Shown here one piece after another: positions 1 through 8,499 of a stretch of DNA of 64,000 nucleotides (the stretch's first letter is position 1; the number at the start of each line of letters is the position of its first letter). Origin of the DNA: Anaerotignum sp. (GTDB taxonomy: Bacteria > Bacillota > Clostridia > Lachnospirales > Anaerotignaceae); contig NZ_DAOUQB010000006.1 in NCBI RefSeq assembly GCF_030625865.1, positions 16,058 through 80,057 on the forward strand, in the 5' to 3' direction. The position numbers and the translations under genes are program-made. The notes under the pieces were generated by a model, which saw nothing but the letters and a program-made list of their open reading frames with translations, did not search any database and was not told the origin of the DNA.

Positions 1-438
1 TTATTAAGCCCGGGAGATGCCGGCCTTTCTGATACCGTTTTATCTGATTATAAAGCTGGGGAGGATAGCTATACCGTTACCGCAAAGCTTCTTAATGACG
101 TGGGGGAGAAAGAGACTTTAGGGGAATGGACAGTAACCATGCAAAAGAACGTATTTGCCGATGGCATTGAAGATCCCAGATATTTTTATAGTGTGTCAAG
201 TGTGACGCCTGTAGAGGGATTGACTACTCCACTGAAAAATGCTTCCGCCTTTTACAATGGTTTGTCTGATAATCATACTGTTGAGGTAACTTTAGAAGAC
301 GGTACAATTGAAGCCTTTCAGTTTTATGATGCTGCGGTGTCGGAAAAGTTACATTCTTTAAAAGAGGGGGATGCCTTTTCCTTTGTTTATACTTGTGATG
401 ATGAAACGGGAGCAATGACGATTCAGGAAATCAATTGA
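1..438 (+). CDS. C-terminal part of an unrecognised protein (5' truncated by window edge)
   Basis: The reading frame is open from the first base of the window and ends at TGA 436-438, so the true start lies outside. The visible 145 residues are rich in Thr, Val, Asp and Glu with alternating hydrophobic residues, which suggests a beta-rich, possibly extracellular domain. An internal ATG at 100 has no ribosome binding site and is probably not a start. There is no Cys-rich motif, membrane segment or sortase signal near the C-terminus, and I do not recognise the family. It converges on the CAP-protein gene and shares a terminator with it. Confidence 0.7.
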   Translation, partial: LLSPGDAGLSDTVLSDYKAGEDSYTVTAKLLNDVGEKETLGEWTVTMQKNVFADGIEDPRYFYSVSSVTPVEGLTTPLKNASAFYNGLSDNHTVEVTLEDGTIEAFQFYDAAVSEKLHSLKEGDAFSFVYTCDDETGAMTIQEIN

Positions 439-453
439 GTACAGTTTTTATCG

Positions 454-493
454 TGAAAAAGGTGTACCCAAGGGTACACCTTTTTCAATTTTT
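454..493. terminator. Bidirectional rho-independent terminator
   Basis: A perfect 15-bp stem (454-468 with 472-486, GAAAAAGGTGTACCC arm) closes a tiny loop. It has A-rich and T-rich flanks on both sides, so it can serve both convergent genes. Confidence 0.9.
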
Positions 494-504
494 CTACCTA
501 ATTA

Positions 505-1434
505 TTAATAAGTAAAGAGCTGTGTCCAAGCGTTGCCGTCAACGCCAACGCCGATATACTTAAAGTTAGGATTCATAATGTTTCTTCTATGGCCATCGGA
601 ATTCATCCAATCGTTCATAACCTGTTCGGGTGTCCTTTGTCCAAGGGCGATGTTTTCGCCGGCGCCTCTATAAGATACACCTGCTTCATCAAGGGCGGTA
701 AAGCAGCTTCTACCATCAGGTCTTGTATGAGAAAAGCTGGACTGAATTTCTTTTGCTCTAACTTGAGCGGCTTTTGTAACACTTAAATCCAGCTGCAATG
801 GGCTTAAACCTGCTTTTGCTCTTTCTGCATTTACAAGATCCACAACTTGTTGTGCATATGCAGAAACAGATGAAGATGTATCTACAGTGTTGCCGTTAGT
901 AGTTGTTTCATTAGTAGTTGTTTCATTAGTAGTTGTTTCATTAGTAGTTGTTTCATTAGTAGTTGTTTCATTAGTAGTTGTTTCGTTAGTAGTTGTTTCG
1001 TTAGTAGTTGTTTCGTTAGTAGTTGTTTCATTAGTGGTTGTTTCGTTAGTGGTTGTTTCATTAGTGCTGTCATTTGTTGCAACACTGTTATCTACGCAAT
1101 CAGCACCGGTGCAGTCGCTATTCTCGTTAACACAGCTTGTATCTCCTGAGCCAACATTTAAATCGCAGTTAAAGTTTGGAATTACAACGGAAATGTTCTT
1201 GTCAGAGCAGTTTAAGTTATTTAATATGGCTTTAACGTCAACGGAGTTTAAGCATAGATCTTTGATGCTCTCGATGTCTTGGCAACTGTTTAAGGCGCAG
1301 TTTTTTAATGCTGCATTGCTTAAACAATTTGCGCGGGTGATGTATGCATTTGTGTCAAGGGGCATGGCAATGGCCTGAACAGACATGGAAACCACTGCAA
1401 CGGAAACAGCTGAGAATAATTGAAGTTTTTTCAT
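505..1434 (-). CDS. Secreted CAP-domain (SCP/YkwD-like) protein with NETTT-repeat linker
   Basis: This 309-residue protein has three parts. A signal peptide covers about residues 1-24, with Lys-Lys, a hydrophobic core and an Ala-x-Ala type end. A Cys-rich region (about 25-118) contains many Cys pairs. A low-complexity linker (about 124-180) holds 11 copies of NETTT. The C-terminal CAP domain (about 192-309) shows VNAERAKAGL, FSHTRPDG, GENIALG and DGHRRNIMNP, typical of the YkwD family. The protein is probably exported and acts at or outside the cell wall; the biochemical role of bacterial CAP proteins is mostly unknown. The start has a strong AAGGAGGAAC site. Three WalR-like half-sites lie upstream. 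It has no LPXTG or SLH anchor. Confidence 0.9.
   Translation of the reverse strand: MKKLQLFSAVSVAVVSMSVQAIAMPLDTNAYITRANCLSNAALKNCALNSCQDIESIKDLCLNSVDVKAILNNLNCSDKNISVVIPNFNCDLNVGSGDTSCVNENSDCTGADCVDNSVATNDSTNETTTNETTTNETTTNETTTNETTTNETTTNETTTNETTTNETTTNETTTNETTTNGNTVDTSSSVSAYAQQVVDLVNAERAKAGLSPLQLDLSVTKAAQVRAKEIQSSFSHTRPDGRSCFTALDEAGVSYRGAGENIALGQRTPEQVMNDWMNSDGHRRNIMNPNFKYIGVGVDGNAWTQLFTY
896..1060 (-). repeat. 15-bp tandem repeat, 11 copies, encoding NETTT units
   Basis: Eleven consecutive 15-bp units (plus-strand form TTAGTAGTTGTTTCA with A/G variants at two positions) run without interruption and code for Asn-Glu-Thr-Thr-Thr on the minus strand. The unit is a multiple of three, so copy-number change alters linker length without a frameshift. 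Other frames stay open through the array but are artefacts of the repeat. Confidence 0.95.
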
Positions 1435-1487
1435 AGGGTAGTTCCTCCTTTAAAGTGAAAATTAAACATAATTAAATATTTCCAAAA

Positions 1488-1515
1488 TGTTATGTAATTG
1501 TTACAAATTTGTTAC
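1488..1515 (+). promoter_or_regulatory. Three phased TGTTAY half-sites (WalR-like box)
   Basis: TGTTAT at 1488, TGTTAC at 1499 and TGTTAC at 1510 are each separated by exactly 5 bp, giving an 11-bp period. This fits the published WalR (YycF) consensus TGTWAH-N5-TGTWAH, extended to three sites. They lie 54-81 bp upstream of the CAP-protein start, a place suited to control of a cell-wall gene. Binding is inferred. Confidence 0.5.
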
Positions 1516-1817
1516 ACAAACATATTAACATAGTAAATTACGAAAGAAAAGCGGAAACGAATGGCAATTTTTTAGACTTCTTGCATTCTGTTATTTTTGT
1601 GCCATAAAGCTCACAAGATCTAGTCAGTCAAGCCATTGGAGTATCAGAATATAGTGAAAAAACTTTCGTACCGCAAATAATAGTATAATTTAGGTAGTCA
1701 TAACCAGTTTGATTTTTGTAATGTTTCAGGGAAAGAAATCATTAGAAAAAAACATAAACATATATAAGGAAGGAAAAGGAGCTAAAAATATTATGGATTG
1801 GTAATAAAAATAATTGC
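1516..1817. other. AT-rich intergenic region, no gene seen
   Basis: No ORF of useful length with a ribosome binding site is present. A TATAAT sits near 1682, and a purine-rich GGAAGGAAAAGGAG precedes an ATG with only two further codons before a stop, probably fortuitous. This separates the CAP-gene control region from the tRNA promoter. Confidence 0.5.
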
Positions 1818-1846
1818 TTGACAAACCTGTCAAAATAAGGTATCAT
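1818..1846 (+). promoter_or_regulatory. SigA-type promoter of tRNA-Gly
   Basis: TTGACA (1818-1823), a 17-bp spacer and TATCAT (1841-1846) lie 19 bp before the tRNA. The -35 box is one arm of the inverted repeat TTGACA-N4-TGTCAA, which could be a regulatory site or chance. Confidence 0.8.
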
Positions 1847-1865
1847 TTTTACTGCAATTAATTAT

Positions 1866-1937
1866 GCGCGAGTGGCTCAGTGGTAGAGCATCGCCTTGCC
1901 AAGGCGAGGGTCGCGAGTTCGAATCTCGTCTCGCGCT
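1866..1937 (+). tRNA. tRNA-Gly (GCC)
   Basis: The acceptor stem GCGCGAG (1866-1872) pairs with CTCGCGC (1930-1936), with discriminator T at 1937. The anticodon arm GCCTT-GCC-AAGGC carries anticodon GCC, which reads GGC/GGU glycine codons. The T-arm contains TTCGAAT. The 3' CCA is not encoded. It is a single tRNA with its own promoter and terminator. Confidence 0.96.
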
Positions 1938-1943
1938 GTTTAG

Positions 1944-1975
1944 ATCGGTTTTGAGAATTCAAGACCGATTTTTTT
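1944..1975 (+). terminator. Terminator of tRNA-Gly
   Basis: ATCGGTTTTG pairs with CAAGACCGAT (one G-U) around a 6-nt loop, followed by a run of T. Confidence 0.9.
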
Positions 1976-2047
1976 GTTACTTAAAAAATACATAAAATTC
2001 AGGTTTTTTTGTGAAGAAAAAGGGTTTTTGTTAGAAAAAGAACTGTT

Positions 2048-2069
2048 TATTGAATTTTTGTTTTCAATA
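2048..2069 (+). promoter_or_regulatory. Inverted repeat upstream of aldo/keto reductase
   Basis: TATTGAA-N8-TTCAATA overlaps the probable core promoter (TATAAA follows directly). It is a candidate operator of unknown regulator; the arms are short and AT-rich, so chance is possible. Confidence 0.3.
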
Positions 2070-2107
2070 ATATAAACCGTTTGTGTAATGATAAAAGGAG
2101 TGTTATT

Positions 2108-3232
2108 ATGGAAAAAAGGCAGTTTGAAAACCTAGGAGTGGAAACTTCGTTATTGGGATTTGGTTGTATGCGCTTTCCCGTAACGGAGGATGGGAAGATT
2201 GATGAAGAGCAATCTCAAAAAATGATAGACTACGCTTTGGCCAATGGGGTGCACTATATTGATACAGCTTATTTTTATCATGATGGGGAAAGCGAATCTT
2301 TTGTAGGAAAAGCATTGGAGAAATATGACCGTTCTTCTTATTTTCTGGCAACAAAACTACCCGTTTGGATTTTAAAAGACAGACAGGAAACAAAAAAGGT
2401 GGTAGAAGAGCAACTGCACCGCCTGCGTACAGATTATATTGATTTTTATTTATTGCATACGCTAGATCGCAAAAAGTGGGATATTGTTTTAGAGAATGAT
2501 ATTTTATCTATTTTGGAGGAACTACGAGAGGAAGGGAAAATTCGATATATTGGGTTTTCTTTCCACGATGAATATGAGGTGTTTCAGGAAATTATTCAAT
2601 ATCGAAAATGGGACTTTTGCCAAATCCAGTTGAATTATATGGATACGGAAATACAAGCCGGTTTAAAGGGATATCATCTTGCGGAAAGTTTAGGCGTTCC
2701 CATGGTTATTATGGAACCGGTCAGGGGCGGAGCCTTGGCGAATTTCTCAGAAGAGATGAATGCAAAGTTCACTGCATTAGATGAACAGGCCACGATTGCT
2801 TCCTATGCCTTGCGTTATGTTGCAGGATTGCCTAACGTAAAAGTAATTTTAAGCGGAATGAGTTCCATGGAACATGTAAAGGATAACATAAAAACATTCT
2901 CTCCCTTCATACCGTTAAACGAGAGGGAAAGTAGCGTGATTGAAGAAGTACGAGATATTTTACAAGCAAGAGTGCAAAACGGTTGTACGGGATGCGGTTA
3001 TTGTATGCCTTGTCCTCAAGGGGTAAATATACCCGATAACTTTAAAGTATGGAATACCTATCATATGTATCAAAATTTTGATCCTGTTCGTTTTGAATGG
3101 GCGAGGATTGGGAAAAAGAGTAGGGCAGAACATTGTATCCAGTGTGGCGAATGCGAAAAGAAATGTCCCCAAAAGATAAAAATTTCCCAAGATATGCCCC
3201 GTGTCTGGGCAGATTTTAATGGGAAAAAATGA
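2108..3232 (+). CDS. Aldo/keto reductase with C-terminal 4Fe-4S ferredoxin domain
   Basis: The 374-residue protein starts at ATG 2108, behind AAAGGAG; an ATG 27 bp upstream lacks a site. The N-terminal TIM-barrel AKR domain (about 1-275) has the expected Asp-Tyr-Lys-His tetrad in YIDTAYFYHDG, LATKLP and YLLHTL. The C-terminal domain (about 280-374) has two Cys clusters, CTGCGYCMPCP and CIQCGECEKKCP, typical of AKRs that carry iron-sulphur clusters in anaerobes. It is a cytosolic NAD(P)H-linked oxidoreductase; the substrate is unknown. It stands 18 bp before the DUF1893 gene, so the two are likely co-transcribed. Confidence 0.9.
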   Translation: MEKRQFENLGVETSLLGFGCMRFPVTEDGKIDEEQSQKMIDYALANGVHYIDTAYFYHDGESESFVGKALEKYDRSSYFLATKLPVWILKDRQETKKVVEEQLHRLRTDYIDFYLLHTLDRKKWDIVLENDILSILEELREEGKIRYIGFSFHDEYEVFQEIIQYRKWDFCQIQLNYMDTEIQAGLKGYHLAESLGVPMVIMEPVRGGALANFSEEMNAKFTALDEQATIASYALRYVAGLPNVKVILSGMSSMEHVKDNIKTFSPFIPLNERESSVIEEVRDILQARVQNGCTGCGYCMPCPQGVNIPDNFKVWNTYHMYQNFDPVRFEWARIGKKSRAEHCIQCGECEKKCPQKIKISQDMPRVWADFNGKK

Positions 3233-3250
3233 GAATGAGGTGGAAAGAAT

Positions 3251-3682
3251 TTGGATCAAATTGAGCAGGCAAAAGCCTCATTATCAGGTGAGAAAATAAC
3301 CTTTGCAGCGGTTTCTGCCAAGGGAGAGCTGCGAACGTCAATGGAAAAGGGGATTGCCCCGATTATGGAGCTTTTAACAGTAGAACCCGAATTTTTAGAA
3401 AGTGCCGGTGTGGCAGATCGGGTCATTGGAAAAGCAGCAGCATTTTTACTTGTGAAAGGGAAGATAACCCATTTATATGCAGAAGTAATCAGCAAGCATG
3501 CAGCAGAGGTTTTGAAGAATAATCATATCCCCTTTGAATACAAAACAATGGTTCCCTATATTATCAATCGTGCCAAAGATGGAATGTGTCCTTTCGAGGC
3601 TTCTGTTTTGGAAGAAACAGATATCGAGGGTGCATATATGAAGATAAAAATGAAACGAGCGGAACTGTCAGGGAGAAAATAA
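3251..3682 (+). CDS. DUF1893 domain protein (deaminase-like fold family)
   Basis: The 143-residue protein starts at TTG 3251 behind GAGGTGGAAAG; no suitable ATG exists before residue 31. The sequence has DRVIGKAAAFLLV, KGKITHLYAEVISKHA and a C-terminal DGMCPFE, which match my memory of DUF1893 (TM1506-like), a small family with a cytidine-deaminase-like fold and no proven reaction. It lies between the AKR (18-bp gap) and the SPL-like radical SAM gene (1-bp gap), pointing to coupled translation and a shared pathway. The function is not known. Confidence 0.75.
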   Translation: MDQIEQAKASLSGEKITFAAVSAKGELRTSMEKGIAPIMELLTVEPEFLESAGVADRVIGKAAAFLLVKGKITHLYAEVISKHAAEVLKNNHIPFEYKTMVPYIINRAKDGMCPFEASVLEETDIEGAYMKIKMKRAELSGRK

Positions 3683-3683
3683 T

Positions 3684-4580
3684 ATGAAGGCTTGTATCCC
3701 CATTCGTTGTAATACGGCTTGTAATTTTGTAAAAGGAAAATTTCCTTACCACTGGGATTTGAATGTTTACAGAGGATGTACCCATGATTGTAAATATTGC
3801 TATGCCCGTTATTCTCATAAGTATTTGCAGGAAGAGGGAGAGTTTTCCGACGCCATTTTTGTGAAAACAAATATTGCAGAAGCTTTGGAGAAACAATTGA
3901 GAAGCCCCAAATGGGATAAAAGTGTAATCAATTTGGGTGGTGTTACAGACAGTTATCAGGGGGCAGAAGCAATTGAGAAACAAATGCCTGGAATATTGCG
4001 TTTAATGATTCGGTATAATAACCCTATTATTATTTCCACGAAATCCGATTTCATTTTGCGAGATTTTGATCTAATCGACGAGCTTTCCCGAAAAACGTAT
4101 GTAAATATTGCCTCAACCATTACAACAGCAGATGAAGTTTTGCAAAAAAAATTGGAACCCGGAGCAGTAAGCCCAAAGCGTCGATTTTTGATGCTAAAGG
4201 AATTTGGGAAAACCAAAGCCTCAACAGCAGTGCATATGATGCCCTTGCTTCCTTATCTTACGGATGGAGAAGAAAATTTAAATGCTGTTTTTTCGCAGGC
4301 AAAGGAAGCGGGCGTGGATTATTTATTGACCGGGTTTTTATATTTAAGGGGAGAGACTAAAAAAGTTTTTTATCATTTTCTGAAAGAAGAGTATCCTCAT
4401 TTATGGGCTGAATATCAAAATCTCTATGGAAATGGCGGGCTAAAAGACTATAAAAAGCCCATATACGAAAAAATATGGAGGATTCGCCAGAAATATCAGG
4501 TTTCTGCCGACTACAAAAGTAGATTGGACAGAGAGGTTTATGGAAAAATGCAACCAATCCAGCTTACTCTTTTTGATTAG
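3684..4580 (+). CDS. SPL-family radical SAM protein
   Basis: The 298-residue protein has the radical SAM motif CTHDCKYC with Cys at residues 32, 36 and 39, which binds a 4Fe-4S cluster and SAM. The surrounding NVYRGC and YARYSH text is typical of the spore-photoproduct-lyase-like COG1533 family. It is shorter than true SplB (about 340 residues), and I see no clear counterpart of SplB's extra catalytic Cys. A DNA-repair role is therefore not assured. It starts 1 bp after DUF1893, the third gene of a tight cluster. Confidence 0.85.
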   Translation: MKACIPIRCNTACNFVKGKFPYHWDLNVYRGCTHDCKYCYARYSHKYLQEEGEFSDAIFVKTNIAEALEKQLRSPKWDKSVINLGGVTDSYQGAEAIEKQMPGILRLMIRYNNPIIISTKSDFILRDFDLIDELSRKTYVNIASTITTADEVLQKKLEPGAVSPKRRFLMLKEFGKTKASTAVHMMPLLPYLTDGEENLNAVFSQAKEAGVDYLLTGFLYLRGETKKVFYHFLKEEYPHLWAEYQNLYGNGGLKDYKKPIYEKIWRIRQKYQVSADYKSRLDREVYGKMQPIQLTLFD

Positions 4581-4705
4581 AGATGAGATGAAAAAACCTT
4601 AAATGTTAATTGCGACTCCTTTTTCAAAGTAGGAGTAATCTAATTGAAAATAATTTTTTACATTTCACGCTTCTCTATTTTTGATACATAAGGGAGGGAA
4701 GTTCT

Positions 4706-4987
4706 ATGATTATCGGCAGTTGCGAAGTAACGTTTTATGCAGATTGGGTAACATCCCTAAAGGAAAAGCGTATGGTTGTCAAGAGCCTTGTGGAAAAAAC
4801 CAAGCACAAATTTAATGTTTCTGTTGCGGAAGTGGATTGCCAGGATGTGCATAAAACCATCGTGATCGGTTTTGCCTGTGTAACCAACGAAAAACGACAG
4901 GCCGACAGCGTGATACAGCATATTTTGAACTATATGGAGCAAATCACAGAAGCGGAAATGATTTCGGTGGAAATTGAAGTATTTTAG
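4706..4987 (+). CDS. DUF503 (YlxP-like) protein
   Basis: The 93-residue protein begins MIIGSCEVTFY, then SLKEKRMVVKSL and FNVSVAEVDCQDVH, the conserved core of DUF503. In Bacillus the homologue ylxP sits in the nusA-infB-rbfA region, and a role near ribosome maturation has been suggested but not shown. Here it stands alone behind an AGGGAGGGAAG site, with a 125-bp gap before it. Only the family call is firm. Confidence 0.85.
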   Translation: MIIGSCEVTFYADWVTSLKEKRMVVKSLVEKTKHKFNVSVAEVDCQDVHKTIVIGFACVTNEKRQADSVIQHILNYMEQITEAEMISVEIEVF

Positions 4988-5051
4988 GGATGATTTTTGG
5001 CTGAAACGGTGGTTTTTTTTATATTTAACTGTAGATTTTCAAAATACCGTG

Positions 5052-5060
5052 TGCTATAAT
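5052..5060 (+). promoter_or_regulatory. Extended -10 promoter of tig
   Basis: TGCTATAAT at 5052-5060 is an extended -10 with no strong -35. It lies about 100 bp before trigger factor. Confidence 0.55.
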
Positions 5061-5162
5061 AAGCCTTGATTGTGCAGTTTTTTAAACTGAATTTGACAAC
5101 GGCTTGTTGATGATAAAAAGATTGGTTGTCTAAGAAACAAATTTTAAGGAGGAACTTCGAAC

Positions 5163-6464
5163 ATGAATGCAACATTGTTGAACAAGGAAAAAACAGAAGT
5201 AAAGTTTTCTTTTGAAGTAAGCGCAGAAGTATTGGAAAAAGGTATGGCTTTTGCTTATAACAAGCATAAAAATCAGATTTCTATCCCCGGTTTTAGAAAG
5301 GGCAAAGTACCCAGAAAATTAATCGAGGCACAGTATGGTGAAGGCTTCTTCTATGAAGATGCGGTAAACCATATTTTCCCCGACGAATATATGGCGGCTG
5401 TTAAGGAGTTGGATTTGGATGTAGTTTCTGCACCTACTTTGGATGTAGAATACATTGGTACCGACAAAGGTGCAAAGTTTGTTGTAGATGTTACGATTAA
5501 ACCTGAAGTGAAATTAGGTCAGTACAAGGGCCTTTCCACTGAAAAGGTTGTATCCGAAGTAGCGGAAGAAGAAGTATTGGCTGAATTGAAAAAGGTTCAG
5601 ACAAAAAATGCAAGAAATGTAGAAGTTACTGACAGACCTGCAGAAACGGGCGATGTTGTAAAAATGAGCTATGAAGGCTCTGTAGATGGTGTTCCTTTTG
5701 AAGGCGGCAAGTCTGATGAGCATGATTTGGAATTGGGCAGCGGTATGTTCATTCCCGGCTTTGAAGAACAAGTTGTAGGCCATTCTTTAGGCGAAAAATT
5801 TGATATTAATGTTAAATTCCCCGAAGAGTATCATTCCGAAGAATTAGCCGGAAAAGATGCAGTTTTCGCAATTGAAATTAAGGGGATTACAAAGAAAGAG
5901 ATGCCTGAATTGGATGATGCTTTTGCAGAAGATGTTTCTGAATTTTCCACTTTGGATGAATATAAAGCAAGCATTCTGGAAAAGCTTGCAAAGGAGAAAA
6001 CAGAAAAGGCAAAACAGGTTCAGGGCGATAAGCTTTTGGATGCTGCTGTTGCGAACTGTGAAATGGAAGTACCTCAGGTTATGTATGATAACAAGATTAA
6101 CAGTATGATGAAGGATTTTGAAGACAATATCGTTCGTCAGGGCTTATCTTTGGATATTTATTGCCAGTATATGGGCACTACTCCTGAAGAAATGAAAGAA
6201 AACTTCAAGGAAACCAGCGAAAAGAGCGTAAATGCTAGACTGATGCTGGAAGCAATTGCAAAAGAAGAAGGCTTGGCAGTTTCTCAGGAAGAACTGGAAG
6301 CAGAAATTTGCAAGTATGGTGAAAGCTATGGTATTGACGGTAAAACTATGCTGGAAATGATTACCGGAGAAGATAAAGAAGCGCTGGAAAAAGATATGCT
6401 TGTCAGAGCGGCAATGCAGCTGATTGAAGATACAGCCATTTTAACTGATCCTAAGGCTGAATAA
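5163..6464 (+). CDS. tig: Trigger factor
   Basis: The 433-residue ribosome-bound chaperone and peptidyl-prolyl isomerase has the usual order: ribosome-binding domain (about 1-115) with the signature GFRKGKVPRKLIE near residue 44; FKBP-type PPIase (about 155-245) with GDVVKMSYEGSVDG and FEGGKS; and an acidic helical C-terminal chaperone domain. The length is normal. The start has AAGGAGGAAC. It precedes clpP and clpX as in many Firmicutes, linking folding of new chains to their degradation. Confidence 0.97.
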   Translation: MNATLLNKEKTEVKFSFEVSAEVLEKGMAFAYNKHKNQISIPGFRKGKVPRKLIEAQYGEGFFYEDAVNHIFPDEYMAAVKELDLDVVSAPTLDVEYIGTDKGAKFVVDVTIKPEVKLGQYKGLSTEKVVSEVAEEEVLAELKKVQTKNARNVEVTDRPAETGDVVKMSYEGSVDGVPFEGGKSDEHDLELGSGMFIPGFEEQVVGHSLGEKFDINVKFPEEYHSEELAGKDAVFAIEIKGITKKEMPELDDAFAEDVSEFSTLDEYKASILEKLAKEKTEKAKQVQGDKLLDAAVANCEMEVPQVMYDNKINSMMKDFEDNIVRQGLSLDIYCQYMGTTPEEMKENFKETSEKSVNARLMLEAIAKEEGLAVSQEELEAEICKYGESYGIDGKTMLEMITGEDKEALEKDMLVRAAMQLIEDTAILTDPKAE

Positions 6465-6474
6465 GACCATCCGA

Positions 6475-6502
6475 TTAGGCACAGGACTACTGTGCCTAAT
6501 TT
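6475..6502 (+). terminator. Hairpin between tig and clpP (weak terminator or processing site)
   Basis: TTAGGCACAG pairs perfectly with CTGTGCCTAA around a 5-nt loop, but only three T follow. It may terminate partly or stabilise the tig transcript end. Confidence 0.55.
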
Positions 6503-6564
6503 AGCTTATAGAGTTATGGTATTTCAATGTAATAAAAAAATAAATGGGAATGGAGGGAGTTCAT

Positions 6565-7164
6565 ATGAGTTTAGTGCCTATGGTAGTAGAACAATCAAAC
6601 CGTGGAGAGCGTTCTTATGATATTTATTCCAGACTGTTAAAGGACAGAATTATATTTCTGGGTGAAGAAGTAAATGATGCGACGGCAAGCCTTGTTGTGG
6701 CACAGCTGTTATTTTTAGCGGCGGAGGACCCGGACAAAGATATTAGTCTTTATATCAACAGCCCTGGCGGTGTTGTAACCGCAGGTCTTGCAATTTACGA
6801 TACTATGCAGTATATCAAGCCGGATGTATCTACAATTTGTATCGGTATGGCAGCCAGTATGGGAGCTTTTTTATTGTCGGGTGGAGCAAAGGGAAAGAGA
6901 TACGCATTGCCGAATGCGGAGATTATGATTCACCAGCCTAGTGGCGGGGCAAGAGGTCAGGCAACGGATATTTTTATTCATGCTGAAAATATTTTACGGT
7001 CAAAAAAGAGATTAAATCAGATTTTATCAGGAAACACAGGCAAAACTGTTGACGAAATCGAAAGAGATACGGAAAGAGATAATTTTATGACGGCTGAGGA
7101 AGCAAAGGCTTATGGTCTTATTGATGATGTAATCACAAAACCTCAGACAAAGGAGAGAAGCTAA
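6565..7164 (+). CDS. clpP: ATP-dependent Clp protease proteolytic subunit
   Basis: The 199-residue serine protease forms the two-ring proteolytic chamber fed by ClpX. The start is ATG 6565, just after GGAGGGAG; the in-frame ATG at 6550 lies inside this site. The catalytic triad is visible as Ser98 (GMAASMG), His123 (MIHQPSGG) and Asp172 (ERDNFM). There is a 2-bp gap to clpX, so translation is probably coupled. I see no CtsR-type direct repeat upstream. Confidence 0.97.
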   Translation: MSLVPMVVEQSNRGERSYDIYSRLLKDRIIFLGEEVNDATASLVVAQLLFLAAEDPDKDISLYINSPGGVVTAGLAIYDTMQYIKPDVSTICIGMAASMGAFLLSGGAKGKRYALPNAEIMIHQPSGGARGQATDIFIHAENILRSKKRLNQILSGNTGKTVDEIERDTERDNFMTAEEAKAYGLIDDVITKPQTKERS

Positions 7165-7166
7165 AT

Positions 7167-8462
7167 ATGGCAGGAAAAACAGAAGATACGAACAAATTAC
7201 GTTGTTCCTTCTGCGGGAAAACTCAGGATCAGGTGAAAAAACTGATTGCCGGGCCGAATGTATATATTTGTGACGAATGTATTGATCTTTGTGCCGAAAT
7301 TATTGATGAAGAATATGATGTTTTAGCAAATAAGGAAGATAATTTTAATGTTCCTAAGCCAAAAGAAATAAAAGATACTTTGGATCAATATGTTGTTGGT
7401 CAAGAGAAGGCAAAGCAGGCTTTGGCCGTAGCCGTTTATAATCACTATAAGCGTGTATTTATGGATGTTAAGGCTGAAGATGTTGAACTGCAAAAAAGTA
7501 ATATTCTTTTGGTGGGGCCTACGGGTACAGGTAAAACTTTGCTGGCCCAGACCTTAGCTAAAGTATTAAATGTTCCTTTTGCTATCGCAGATGCTACCTC
7601 TTTAACAGAAGCAGGTTATGTGGGCGAGGATGTGGAAAATATCCTTTTAAAGCTGATTCAAGCAGCGGACTACGATATTGAACGTGCGGAAAGAGGCATC
7701 ATTTATATTGATGAAATTGATAAGATTACAAAAAAATCTGAAAATGTATCAATTACGAGGGATGTAAGTGGTGAGGGCGTACAGCAGGCATTACTGAAAA
7801 TTTTGGAAAGCACAACGGCAAGTGTTCCACCTCAGGGGGGGAGAAAACATCCCCATCAGGAGTTTATCCAAATAGATACAACCAATATTTTGTTTATTTG
7901 CGGCGGTGCTTTCGGCGGAATTGATAAAATTATTGAGAACCGCATGGGGCATAAAGTAATTGGTTTTGGGGCTGAGGTGCATAGTAAGGTGGATAAGAAA
8001 GAAGACGAGCTTCTTCGCTCTTTGATGCCTCAGGATTTGTTGAAATATGGCCTTATTCCGGAATTTATAGGACGTTTGCCGGTAGTGGTAACTTTAGACA
8101 ATTTAGATGAGGATGCATTTATTCATATTTTGACTGAACCAAAGAATGCGTTAACAAAGCAATATGAGTATTTATTTGCTTTGGATGATGTTATTTTGGA
8201 GTTTGAGCAGGAGGCACTGGTCGCCATTGCACAAAAGGCAATGGAAAGAGAAATTGGGGCCAGGGGATTACGGGCCATCATGGAGGAATTCATTAATCCA
8301 ATTATGTATGAAATCCCTGCGGAAACAACGGTTGAAAAGTGCATCATTACCCGAGGGGTTGTTGAAGGTCAAGAAGAACCAACGTATATTTATAACGAAA
8401 ACAGGGAGCCTTTACAGCGTATGCGTAGACGTAAGCATGCTAGAAAGGTTCATGCATCTTAG
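7167..8462 (+). CDS. clpX: ATP-dependent Clp protease ATP-binding subunit ClpX
   Basis: The 431-residue AAA+ unfoldase delivers substrates to ClpP. The N-terminal zinc-binding domain has Cys13, Cys16, Cys35 and Cys38. Walker A is GPTGTGKT at 117-124, Walker B is IIYIDEIDK, and the pore loop GYVGEDVE follows TEAG. The C-terminal D2 small domain has [14 protein letters not shown]. The length is normal and it forms an operon with clpP. Confidence 0.97.
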   Translation: MAGKTEDTNKLRCSFCGKTQDQVKKLIAGPNVYICDECIDLCAEIIDEEYDVLANKEDNFNVPKPKEIKDTLDQYVVGQEKAKQALAVAVYNHYKRVFMDVKAEDVELQKSNILLVGPTGTGKTLLAQTLAKVLNVPFAIADATSLTEAGYVGEDVENILLKLIQAADYDIERAERGIIYIDEIDKITKKSENVSITRDVSGEGVQQALLKILESTTASVPPQGGRKHPHQEFIQIDTTNILFICGGAFGGIDKIIENRMGHKVIGFGAEVHSKVDKKEDELLRSLMPQDLLKYGLIPEFIGRLPVVVTLDNLDEDAFIHILTEPKNALTKQYEYLFALDDVILEFEQEALVAIAQKAMEREIGARGLRAIMEEFINPIMYEIPAETTVEKCIITRGVVEGQEEPTYIYNENREPLQRMRRRKHARKVHAS

Positions 8463-8499
8463 TTTGAGAAACGAATATTTTTGAATTTAATGAGATTTT

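Noticed and set aside
887..1378. Open frames on both strands through the NETTT repeat
   Set aside because: They are Val/Ser/Leu or Lys/Gln/Leu low-complexity shadows made by the 15-bp period; no ribosome binding site and the CAP gene explains the region.
3684..4580. Call of true spore photoproduct lyase (splB)
   Set aside because: The protein is shorter than SplB and no clear counterpart of its extra catalytic Cys is visible; only the family name is used.
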